Origin: Megaustenia siamemsis
Taxonomy: Eukaryota > Mollusca > Gastropoda > Stylommatophora > Ariophantidae
NCBI GenBank assembly: GCA_032433765.1
Contig: JAVIAB010000049.1
Coordinates: forward strand, 21,518,779-21,582,778
Reading direction: 5' to 3'
DNA: 64,000 nt
Position 1 is the first letter of the stretch. The number at the start of each line of letters is the position of its first letter. Shown one piece after another: positions 55,738-64,000 of the stretch. The position numbers were made by a program, and so were the translations under genes. The notes under the pieces were generated by a model. The model was not told where the DNA came from. It searched no databases and saw nothing but the letters and a program-made list of their open reading frames with translations.

Positions 55738-55939
55738 ACATTCATGGTAAAGCAAACAAATATAGTACAGGGATAACCTTTATTTATAGGTATGTAGTTG
55801 GGTGTCTGCTTAGTTCTATGTCATAAATGAATCATAAGGGGTGAAACTGTTAGAGATTGCTGGGTAGTCTAAACTGGTAGTGTAAAGAGTTAAATATCTA
55901 AAGGCGTAGTCGAGACGTTATCATCAGCTACATTTCTTT

Positions 55940-56518
55940 TTATATATAGAAATAGGACAGAGCATTTCTTGTTTGACTGTCGGAAAATATGGAATTATTT
56001 AAGACTTTGAAACCTACATTTTTCCCACCCTTAGCCTTTTGCGTAGCGAGAACCTCTAAAAACATATCTTTAGCTAATTTGCTGTGTTGCTTACTTAACC
56101 CTTTACAACTGATGTTATCGTAATCCCCACTACAATGGTACGTCTTACTACATAAACTAACAAGAGCCGTCCCTTCGGACTCTAGTTTAAAAAGCCCGGG
56201 CGTTCGTTTGGTGTATGCTTTAACACCCTTACAGTTTACACAGTCTGGCTAATATGGTCATCGCAAAACTCGACAGGAAACCAGTCTTTATATACGCTAT
56301 TAAACTCATTCCGCAGCCCTTACTTAACTATAGCCTCCAACTTAGGGGCACTTAAAGCTAAATATAAACTATCAGTATCTGTTTCACATAACTGAAAGTT
56401 GGACCTATCTACAAACTTATCTAAGAACTCGAAATAAAAAATCTAACATACGAAGTTTTGCATATCGATACACGAAGAAACCGATTTGTAGGGGTAAGTC
56501 CCATCCTACCGGGTGTGG
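55940..56518 (-). pseudogene. Protein-primed family B DNA polymerase remnant (left arm)
   Basis: The minus strand, over two to three frames, keeps the segment leading into motif C, an AKLRML stretch, the catalytic DTDS (56368-56379) and downstream TPGLFK and LCSKTYHC. This order matches DNA_pol_B_2 polymerases of Mavericks/Polintons and relatives. In-frame stops and at least two frameshifts are shared with the right-arm copy, so decay preceded arm duplication or was homogenised. The N-terminal exonuclease and most of the palm are missing. Confidence 0.75.
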
Positions 56519-56559
56519 GAAAACGGTATTTGTACAAAAGTTTATACAGAACCTTCTTG

Positions 56560-56715
56560 CAAGGTCAGAAACCTAGGAGGCAAGGTCAGAAACCTAGGAG
56601 GCAAGGGCAGAAACCTAGGAGGCAAGGGCAGAAACCTAGGAGGCAAGGTCAGAAACCTAGGAGGCAAGGTCAGAACCTTCTAGGAGGCAAGGGCAGAAAC
56701 CTAGGAGGCACCTCG
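56560..56715. repeat. 20-bp minisatellite inside the polymerase remnant (left arm)
   Basis: About seven copies of aacctaggaggcaaggtcag (gt/gg variants). It interrupts the polymerase coding region upstream of motif C. The counterpart is at 59705-59870. Confidence 0.85.
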
Positions 56716-56759
56716 ATGGACAGCTAGACAACCGAAGAAGCGTTTTACAATCTCAATAT

Positions 56760-57455
56760 GACTAACCCCCTTGTGGGTATACCTTTTCTAATACGGTTAT
56801 CATTCTGTCGGCATATTATCGTTTGTTTTTAATTATAATCTTAGTAGCATGTTGACAGTGCCACTATTGCGTGCTTTTGGTTAATTTGACGGAACCAGTT
56901 GTTATAATGCTTACATTTCAGTATTCGATTTTCAATTTCTCCCACTTATCGTTAATTTTCGCGTTTTCCCACTCTCTTTCTCTATAAATATATGTGTAAA
57001 TAAAAAAGACATTATTTGTTTGACTAAAACCATGGTTTTTATATTTTGCTATATGTTTGTACATATGTTATCATCATCTACTAAACGTTTTAAACAGTAT
57101 AAAAAAGGTGACAAATTATAATCACCGTCTTCTCATATAGCAAACTATTACTAACGAAGAACATATCTTTAATAAGACATCACCAATGATGACTCACCGC
57201 AACAACAACAAAACTACGAGAACTGACAAAAATGAATATAACTTTAAATTGTAAAACAACAATTCAATAATGTTGGAAAAAGTTGGAGGTTCGGATGCTA
57301 AAGAATTTAGTGAACGTTAAAAACTTGGGCACCGTTAGTATATTTACGTTAATGTTGAAACTTGATCAAATTATCATGTCTTATCAGACGGGTCATTGTT
57401 AAGTGACATATCTATTCGACATCTACTGTGTCCACTTGTCTTATCCGTGGTCGCT
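56760..57455. other. Inner part of the left arm, no gene recognised
   Basis: AT-rich, identical in the right arm (58967-59660). A TATA-like TATAAAAACC sits beside a CCATGG in the right-arm orientation near 59380. No conserved frame found. Confidence 0.4.
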
Positions 57456-58966
57456 AGTCGCTAGTCGCTATATCTCCTGAGAATGATAATTACCCCTCAC
57501 CTAGGATCACTATAATGTCTTTAACAAAAGTGTTAACTTCAAGTTATTAGACGGTAAGAGTGCGCGGTGTTTCTTGTTAAGGCGTTTGTTATTAATAATG
57601 TATAAATTGACAGGTTGGAGAAAATACAGAATAAAGAGATGCGCATTAATTTGGGGTGTACGAGGGTAATGGTTCGTTAGTTGATGGTTCGTTAAGTCCG
57701 TGGTTCGTGGGGTTGTGGTTCGTGGTTCGTTAGTTGATGGTTCGTGGTTCGTTAAGTCCATGGTTCGTGGGGTTGTTGTTCGTGGTTCGTGGGATTGTTG
57801 TTCGTGGTTCGTTAGTTGATGGTTCGTGGTTCGTGGTTCGTTAAGTCCATGGTTCGTGGGGTTGTTGTTCGTGGTTCGTGAGTTGATGGTTCGTGGTTCG
57901 TGGTTCGTTAAGTCCATGGTTCGTGGGGTTGTTGTTCGTGGTTCGTGAGTTGATGGTTCGTTAAGTCCGTGGTTCGTGGGGTTGTGGTTCGTTAGTTGAT
58001 GGTTCGTTAAGTCCGTGGTTCGTGTCGTTAAGTCCGTGGTTCGTGGGGTTGTGGTTCATGGTTCGTTAGTTGATGGTTCGTTAAGTCCGTGGTTCGTGGG
58101 GTTGGGGTTCGTGGTTCGTTAGTTGATGGTTCGTTAAGTCCGTGGTTCGTGTCGTTAAGTCCGTGGTTCGTGGGGTTGTGGTTCATGGTTCGTTAGTTGA
58201 TGGTTCGTTAAGTCCGTGGTTCGTGGGGTTGTGGTTCGTGGTTCGTTAGTTGATGGTTCGTTAAGTCCGTGGTTCGTGGGGTTGTTGTTCGTGGTTCGTT
58301 AGTTGATGGTTCGTTAAGTCCATGGTTCGTGGGGTTGTTGTTCGTGGTTCGTGAGTTGATGGTTCGGTAAGTCCGTGGTTCGTGGTTTGTTAAGTTCGTG
58401 GTTCGTTAGTTGATGGTTCGTGGTTCGTGGTTCGTTAAGTCCATGGTTCGTGGGGTTGTTGTTCGTGGTTCGTGGGGTTGTTGTTCGTGGTTCGTTAGTT
58501 GATGGTTCGTGGTTCGTGGGGTTGTTGTTCGTGGTTCGTTAGTTGATGGTTCGTTAAGTCCGTGGTTCGTGGGGTTGTGGTTCGTGGTTCGTTAGTTGAT
58601 GGTTCGTTAAGTCCGTGGTTCGTGGGGTTGTTGTTCGTGGTTCGTTAGTTGATGGTTCGTTAAGTCCGTGGTTCGTGGGGTTGTGGTTCGTGGTTCGTTA
58701 GTTGATGGTTCGTTAAGTCCGTGGTTCGTGGGGTTGTGGTTCGTGGTTCGTTAGTTGATGGTTCGTTAAGTCCGTTGTTCGTTAGTTGATGGTTCGTGGT
58801 TCGTTAAGTCCATGGTTCGTGGGGTTGTTTTTCGTGGTTCGTGAGTTGATGGTTCGTTAAGTCCGTGGTTCGTGGGGTTGTGGTTCGTGGTTCGTTAGTT
58901 GATGGTTCGTTAAGTCCGTGGTTCGTGGGGTTGTGGTTCGTGGGGTTGTGGTTTATTAAGTTTGTT
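57456..58966. repeat. Spacer of the palindrome: unique 200 bp plus a TTCG-rich minisatellite
   Basis: 57456-57660 is single-copy, not repeated on the other side. 57660-58950 is an array of roughly 50-bp units assembled from short words such as tggttcgttagttgatggtt, cgttaagtccgtgg and ttcgtggggttg. It lies exactly between the arms, making the palindrome asymmetric. Frames through it are repeat artefacts. Confidence 0.9.
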
Positions 58967-59704
58967 AGCGACCACGGATAAGACAAGTGGACACAGTAGA
59001 TGTCGAATAGATATGTCACTTAACAATGACCCGTCTGATAAGACATGATAATTTGATCAAGTTTCAACATTAACGTAAATATACTAACGGTGCCCAAGTT
59101 TTTAACGTTCACTAAATTCTTTAGCATCCGAACCTCCAACTTTTTCCAACATTATTGAATTGTTGTTTTACAATTTAAAGTTATATTCATTTTTGTCAGT
59201 TCTCGTAGTTTTTGTTGTTGTTGCGGTGAGTCATCATTGGTGATGTCTTATTAAAGATATGTTCTTCGTTAGTAATAGTTTGCTATATGAGAAGACGGTG
59301 ATTATAATTTGTCACCTTTTTTTATACTGTTTAAAACGTTTAGTAGATGATGATAACATATGTACAAACATATAGCAAAATATAAAAACCATGGTTTTAG
59401 TCAAACAAATAATGTCTTTTTATTTACACATATATTTATAGAGAAAGAGAGTGGGAAAACGCGAAAATTAACGATAAGTGGGAGAAATTGAAAATCGAAT
59501 ACTGAAATGTAAGCATTATAACAACTGGTTCCGTCAAATTAACCAAAAGCACGCAATAGTGGCACTGTCAACATGCTACTAAGATTATAATTAAAAACAA
59601 ACGATAATATGCCGACAGAATGATAACCGTATTAGAAAAGGTATACCCACAAGGGGGTTAGTCATATTGAGATTGTAAAACGCTTCTTCGGTTGTCTAGC
59701 TGTC

Positions 59705-59870
59705 CATCGAGGTGCCTCCTAGGTTTCTGCCCTTGCCTCCTAGAAGGTCCTGACCTTGCCTCCTAGGTTTCTGACCTTGCCTCCTAGGTTTCTGCCCTTG
59801 CCTCCTAGGTTTCTGCCCTTGCCTCCTAGGTTTCTGACCTTGCCTCCTAGGTTTCTGACCTTGCAAGAAG
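59705..59870. repeat. 20-bp minisatellite inside the polymerase remnant (right arm)
   Basis: Reverse complement of the 56560-56715 array, with one differing unit (gaaggtcctgacc). Confidence 0.85.
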
Positions 59871-59904
59871 GTTCTGTATAAACTTTTGTACAAATACCGT
59901 TTTC

Positions 59905-60483
59905 CCACACCCGGTAGGATGGGACTTACCCCTACAAATCGGTTTCTTCGTGTATCGATATGCAAAACTTCGTATGTTAGATTTTTTATTTCGAGTTCTT
60001 AGATAAGTTTGTAGATAGGTCCAACTTTCAGTTATGTGAAACAGATACTGATAGTTTATATTTAGCTTTAAGTGCCCCTAAGTTGGAGGCTATAGTTAAG
60101 TAAGGGCTGCGGAATGAGTTTAATAGCGTATATAAAGACTGGTTTCCTGTCGAGTTTTGCGATGACCATATTAGCCAGACTGTGTAAACTGTAAGGGTGT
60201 TAAAGCATACACCAAACGAACGCCCGGGCTTTTTAAACTAGAGTCCGAAGGGACGGCTCTTGTTAGTTTATGTAGTAAGACGTACCATTGTAGTGGGGAT
60301 TACGATAAAATCAGTTGTAAAGGGTTAAGTAAGCAACACAGCAAATTAGCTAAAGATATGTTTTTAGAGGTTCTCGCTACGCAAAAGGCTAAGGGTGGGA
60401 AAAATGTAGGTTTCAAAGTCTTAAATAATTCCATATTTTCCGACAGTCAAACAAGAAATGCTCTGTCCTATTTCTATATATAA
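59905..60483 (+). pseudogene. Protein-primed family B DNA polymerase remnant (right arm)
   Basis: Same content and lesions as the left-arm copy. DTDS is encoded at 60044-60055, an in-frame stop follows about 45 bases later and a frameshift precedes the TPGLFK segment. The last open part runs to a stop at 60481-60483. Confidence 0.75.
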
Positions 60484-60686
60484 AAAGAAATGTAGCTGAT
60501 GATAACGTCTCGACTACGCCTTTAGATATTTAACTCTTTACACTACCAGTTTAGACTACCCAGCAATCTCTAACAGTTTCACCCCTTATGATTCATTTAT
60601 GACATAGAACTAAGCAGACACCCAACTACATACCTATAAATAAAGGTTATCCCTGTACTATATTTTGTTTGCTTTACCATGAATGT

Positions 60687-60740
<54 letters not shown>

Positions 60741-61427
60741 AAGAGAGAGAATTTCGCGGTTTGATACTTTGATGGTATGATGCTGCTGATAGGACATGAA
60801 GGGTTGATGTTGAGGGTGGCTCTTGATGATGATGATAGGACATGAAGGGTTGATGTTGAGGGTGGCACTTGATGATGATGATGATAGGATATTAAGGGTT
60901 GTTGTTGAGGGTGGCTCTTGATGATGATGATGATAGGATATGCAGGGTTGATGTTGAGGGTGGCACATGATGATGATGTGTCACAACGGGCTCGGCGAAT
61001 GTGAGTATTTCATTTCCTACGGTTTGCCTCCCAGACATGTGGATATTTTAAACTTTATAGAGCAAAACTCAGGCTATCAGAGCTGTGAAAGGATGATTCC
61101 ATCGGGGATCCATCCTCACAAGTGCTACCAACTTTAGTGATTATACCACCCACAAAAATAACAAGGAGTGATTTTAGGTCAGCCCGCCAGGTTTCACTTC
61201 TGCAATTAACACTTATTTAAAAAAAAAACCACAGCCTATATACAATTATTTTACACACACCTCATATTTCGCACCTATCACCCTGTTTGGACCCCTCCCG
61301 AAGTCACGGAACATGTCGCAACACGACTGATAACGTATTACCTCGTCTGATACCATATTACCTCGCCTGATAACATATTGCGTTAGCTACTATAAATAGA
61401 CGGTCCTCGATACGATAAACGTCGAAG

Positions 61428-61437
61428 GTATAAAAAC
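61428..61437 (+). promoter_or_regulatory. TATA box of the PC4-like gene (right arm)
   Basis: GTATAAAAAC, with the 20-bp repeats upstream at 61322-61381. Confidence 0.6.
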
Positions 61438-61513
61438 CCCCAGCCGAGCAGTGTACACACATAGATAACCAGCGTCTGTTGCCAGGTGGCTTGTGTTTGT
61501 TTTTGCTTTGACT

Positions 61514-62208
61514 GTGGAGTCGTCTAGCTTGAATACGCCAATTTCGTTTGATGCCAGTGATCAGCGCATATTTATGTCACGCGGAAATGAGACTGTAGTT
61601 CCGTTGTCTAAAGATGGCGTTAAGGCAGTCTCGGTTTGTGTTTTTCGTAACAGACCGTTGATAAATATAAGGACATATAGCGGTGACAGTTTTTTTAAGT
61701 TTCCTACCCGAACTGGGATAACACTATCGAGAGAGGAATTTATCGCTTTAGTTGATATGCGAGAAGACATTTTAACCACATATGCTAACCTCAACTACAC
61801 GCCACCTGTTGTTAACCACCACCAGATCAGCTACACGCCACCTCTCCTTAACCAGCTCAACTACACGCCACCTGTTGTTAACCACCAGAACTACACACCA
61901 TCTCTTGTTAACCCGAATCTCATCAACTACACGACCCCTCCTTTTGTTAACCAAGGGAACCTCGCTCTTGTTAATCAGACGACAGATCCGGCGGCCACTA
62001 TCGATGTCCCGGGTGTTTCAGCTGAGTCACCAATTACCTATTCCAGCTTTGATCAAGGTTTGTCAAAATGGAGGGCGGTTGTGTTGTGAAGGCTAATGAA
62101 ACTTCCTACGCCCCTGTGTTTGATAGACATTTAACACAAACAGACAGTACAGCCAAAACAGGAGGGAGGAAACCCAGACGCTTAAAATTATCACCAATCG
62201 GACAGTAA
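61514..62208 (+). pseudogene. Right-arm copy of the PC4-like gene, start codon and frame altered
   Basis: Nearly identical to the left copy, but the ATG is GTG and one T is missing in a T-run near 62056. The frame therefore leaves the normal C-terminus and ends early. The PC4-like part is otherwise intact. The lost base could be a sequencing error; the ATG to GTG change is a substitution. Confidence 0.65.
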
Positions 62209-62246
62209 TATATATTTTCTCATATGTGTTGTGTATTTGTCGTATT

Positions 62247-62252
62247 AATAAA
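62247..62252 (+). terminator. Poly(A) signal AATAAA (right arm)
   Basis: AATAAA about 40 bases after the stop codon position. Confidence 0.6.
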
Positions 62253-63145
62253 TATATGTGAAATATAGAGCGACTTTTTTGTTTTGCTTTAGCGTGAAAG
62301 AGAGTTGAGGGTGTGGCTTGATGATGATGTTGTTGAGGGTGGCACATGATGATGATGATGCTGTTGAGAATGTAGCTTGATGATGATGTTGTTGAGGGTG
62401 GCACATGATGAGAGAGAGAGAGAGAGAGAGTTGAGGGTGTGGCTTGATGATGTTGTTGTTGTTGAGGGTGTGGCACATGATGATGCTGTTGAGGATGTAG
62501 CTTGATGATGATGCCCGAGCCGACCCGCGACGACGACCAGCGACGACCAGCGACCGCCGCCGACCAGCGACCGACGACGACCCCAGCGCCGATGATGATG
62601 ATGATGATGACCGAGGTGGCCCGAATATGATGATCGTTACTAACACCCCTTTGCCTCCTGTTGCCATCACACACGACACCCCCCCCCCCCCCCGCAAGTT
62701 TTAGACTGACATACAAGTTTTAGAGGTCTCCATAGCCAGCACGCTCACTTGATAATAACACGACCCATCCCCCGCAAGTTTTGAGAACCGCTGACATACA
62801 AGTTTTAGAACCACTGGTCTCCATATTTCCTGTTGCCATCACACGACCCCCCGCAAGTTTTAGACTGACATACAAGTTTTAGAACCAAACACACCTACAA
62901 GTTTTAGAGGTCTCCAAACACAAGTTTTAGAACCACTGGTCGCACCTGAGATAAGACGAGGCCGACCACTTGACCACGAGATAAGACGAGGCCGACCACT
63001 TGACCACTTCAGATAAGACCGACCACCCGGCGAGGTCACCTGAGATTGCACGATACATGCTGGACGACTGCACGATACAGGCCTATGATGCACGATACTG
63101 CACGAAATGTTCAAATCCTTGCTCAAAACACCCTTCCTTACTACT

Positions 63146-63151
63146 TACTAG
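63146..63151. repeat. Right target-site duplication TACTAG
   Basis: Directly after the last base of the right arm; matches 53253-53258. Confidence 0.75.
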
Positions 63152-63259
63152 TCGGAGATCGCAACCATTGTCTCTATACATGAGATCCTCTGCCTGCCAT
63201 CGCGGTGTGGGGACCATAACCGGCACTACTTGTCGGCTGCTCCCACAACACCATCTACC

Positions 63260-63320
63260 ACCACCACCATCCTTGTTGCAATCAATATTTTTCGGGCACA
63301 TCATGAGGATATGAACGCTG
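63260..63320 (+). mobile_element. LINE remnant
   Basis: Reads FFGHIMRI, the short conserved segment of the LINE C-terminal region. It is followed by a (ta)n run at 63335-63352. Confidence 0.4.
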
Positions 63321-63352
63321 GAATACTTGGTTACATATATATATATATATAT

Positions 63353-63905
63353 GGCCCTTTTCGTCTTGTCAGACGGTCTAGTGGAGGCTATTGCGTATTT
63401 TTTTGAGGTATTGTTTTTGCTGAACAGCTTCTCTCGTGGCTAATTCTACCAATGTTTGACAAACACACGCGGTCACATAATGAACAGGTCAGGCTCGCTG
63501 ATCCACAGGGTTTACCATCCTTTTTCATGAGTCTCTTCTCTTCAAAGTCCTGTCTTAGCACAGTCTCAAATGTTGTTATACCGTTCCTTATGCATGCTCT
63601 CCATGATGTGCGATCACTTGCCAGATGTTGCCAGTCGTTTTCACAGATGGAGAAGTCTTTCAGAGATGATTTGCAGATATCTCTATATCGTAGTTTAGGT
63701 CTGCCGATTTGTCTTTTTCCGTGTTTTAGCTCACCATATAGTATTTGCCTAGGAATGCGTTTTTCTTCCATCCGTTGGACATGCCCCAGCCATCTTAGCC
63801 TTCGACTTCTGAGCATCGACATGATTGTTAAGGTCTTAGCACGTTGCAGGACAGTTAAGTTGGTTATTTTGTCTTGCCATTTTGAATTGGTTACAACTGA
63901 CAAAA
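63353..63905 (-). mobile_element. LINE family E 3' region with Cys/His knuckle
   Basis: A nearly open minus-strand frame of 171 codons reads KWQDKITNLTVLQRAKTL, RRLRWLGHVQRMEEKRIPRQ, GKRQIGRPKLRYRD, then SLTCSLCDRVCLSNIGRIS and HERSC. The closest relative here is the copy at 39895. Confidence 0.85.
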
Positions 63906-64000
63906 TAAAAGGAAATAGAGATCGCGGACGACAAAGAGAGAAAATACTGGATAGCTTGGTGTCATGGCATGGAAAACAGTCAACAACAGAACTGATACGA
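63900..64000 (+). mobile_element. LINE family B fragment, cut by window edge
   Basis: Matches 7415-7520 (ataaaaggaaagagagatcg and gagaaaatactggatagctt). Confidence 0.75.

Larger units (their letters stand above)
53259..57455 (+). repeat. Left arm of the giant inverted repeat
   Basis: Reverse complement of 58967-63145. Paired coordinates sum to about 116405 at the outer end and 116422 at the inner end, so net indels are only about 17 bp, mostly in C, TC and TCA runs. The outer 450 bp contain copies of 'ggttctaaaacttgta'. 53810-54120 is rich in atc/caa microsatellite and a (tc)n run. 55440-55740 carries four copies of a ccaccctcaacatcaaccct block and a longer (tc)n run. Confidence 0.9.
53259..63145. 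mobile_element. Giant palindromic mobile element, Maverick/Polinton-like (9.9 kb)
   Basis: Two inverted arms, 53259-57455 and 58967-63145, match over about 4.19 kb with few differences and enclose a 1,511-bp spacer. The outermost bases are AGTAGTAAGGAAGGG and its exact complement, and a 6-bp duplication abuts both. Each arm holds a PC4-like gene with its own promoter and poly(A) signal, a broken protein-primed family B polymerase, and microsatellites. A 6-bp duplication, long inverted ends and this polymerase type are known Maverick/Polinton traits. Integrase, protease, ATPase and capsid genes are not seen, so the element would be non-autonomous. Inverted arms of this length exceed what I know for the group. 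Alternatives are an integrated head-to-head dimer of a linear virus-like DNA, or an assembly fold-back. Fold-back is argued against by the sharp outer ends with the duplication and by the asymmetric spacer. Confidence 0.7.
58967..63145 (-). repeat. Right arm of the giant inverted repeat
   Basis: Reverse complement of 53259-57455. Visible differences include ATG to GTG at the PC4-like start (61514), one T fewer near 62056 and an A/C change near 60308, plus length changes in simple repeats. Confidence 0.9.

Noticed and set aside
57510..57917. Minus-strand Asn/Thr/Pro-rich frame in the spacer (also 58804-59019)
   Set aside because: Pure translation of the minisatellite; no start context or conserved domain.
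53259..63145. Palindrome as a pure fold-back assembly artefact
   Set aside because: Outer ends are sharp and bear a matching 6-bp duplication, the flanks differ, the spacer is asymmetric and the arms have substitutions. Not fully excluded without reads.

Overview
This window comes from an animal nuclear genome, probably a mollusc or another lophotrochozoan. It has GT-AG introns, two recognisable metazoan genes (PIN4 and a LAMP-family gene), tRNA-derived SINEs, many 5'-truncated LINEs with microsatellite tails, and long minisatellites. No bacterial operon, CRISPR array or rRNA gene is visible. The mollusc placement is inferred from repeat style only.

Layout. 0.4-16.3 kb: four exons of an unrecognised, charged, probably nuclear protein on the minus strand, with introns full of LINEs, SINEs and TTAA-flanked MITEs. 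16.5-22.2 kb: LINE and SINE debris. 22.84-25.78 kb: a decayed Tc1/mariner-superfamily transposon with clear terminal inverted repeats (TIRs) and a TA duplication, carrying a nested pogo/Tigger-like insertion. 26.47-34.22 kb: PIN4 (parvulin-type prolyl isomerase) on the plus strand in three exons. Its first intron holds about 2.7 kb of a 65-bp satellite. 34.4-44.95 kb: LINEs, SINEs and five minisatellite or AT-rich repeat tracts, ending with a 1.59-kb TTAA-flanked element. 45.0-49.06 kb: the last three exons of a LAMP-family gene on the minus strand. 49.4-53.2 kb: a CT-rich tract, two LINE copies (one with a reverse transcriptase domain) and a mariner fragment. 53.26-63.15 kb: a 9.9-kb giant palindrome. 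63.15-64.0 kb: LINE fragments.

The palindrome is the most interesting object. Two nearly identical inverted arms of about 4.19 kb surround a 1.5-kb spacer that is mostly one minisatellite. A perfect 6-bp direct repeat (TACTAG) abuts both outer ends, as expected of a target-site duplication, and the element begins AG and ends CT. Each arm carries a broken protein-primed family B DNA polymerase remnant. Each arm also carries a compact gene with three 20-bp repeats, a TATA box, a single-exon frame and an AATAAA signal. Its product has an N-terminal half that reads like a PC4/SUB1 single-stranded-DNA-binding domain. Size of duplication, polymerase type and long inverted ends point to a Maverick/Polinton-like lineage, but no integrase, protease or capsid gene is present. 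It looks like a non-autonomous, nearly all-TIR derivative, or an undescribed family.

For reference, LINE families are lettered here by their 3' ends: A (tail ATG/GAT repeats, C-terminus ...VANLRCG), B (C-terminus ...RDMITYA), C (tail GAAGAAG, C-terminus ...VFVEDLCS), D (tail GATA repeats), E (C-terminal Cys/His knuckle), F (...KLYLPS). S1 is the common tRNA-derived SINE. G is a second SINE whose 3' tail matches LINE D. Several frames (PIN4, the palindrome gene) are broken only by single missing bases in homopolymers, so part of the apparent decay may be sequencing error.
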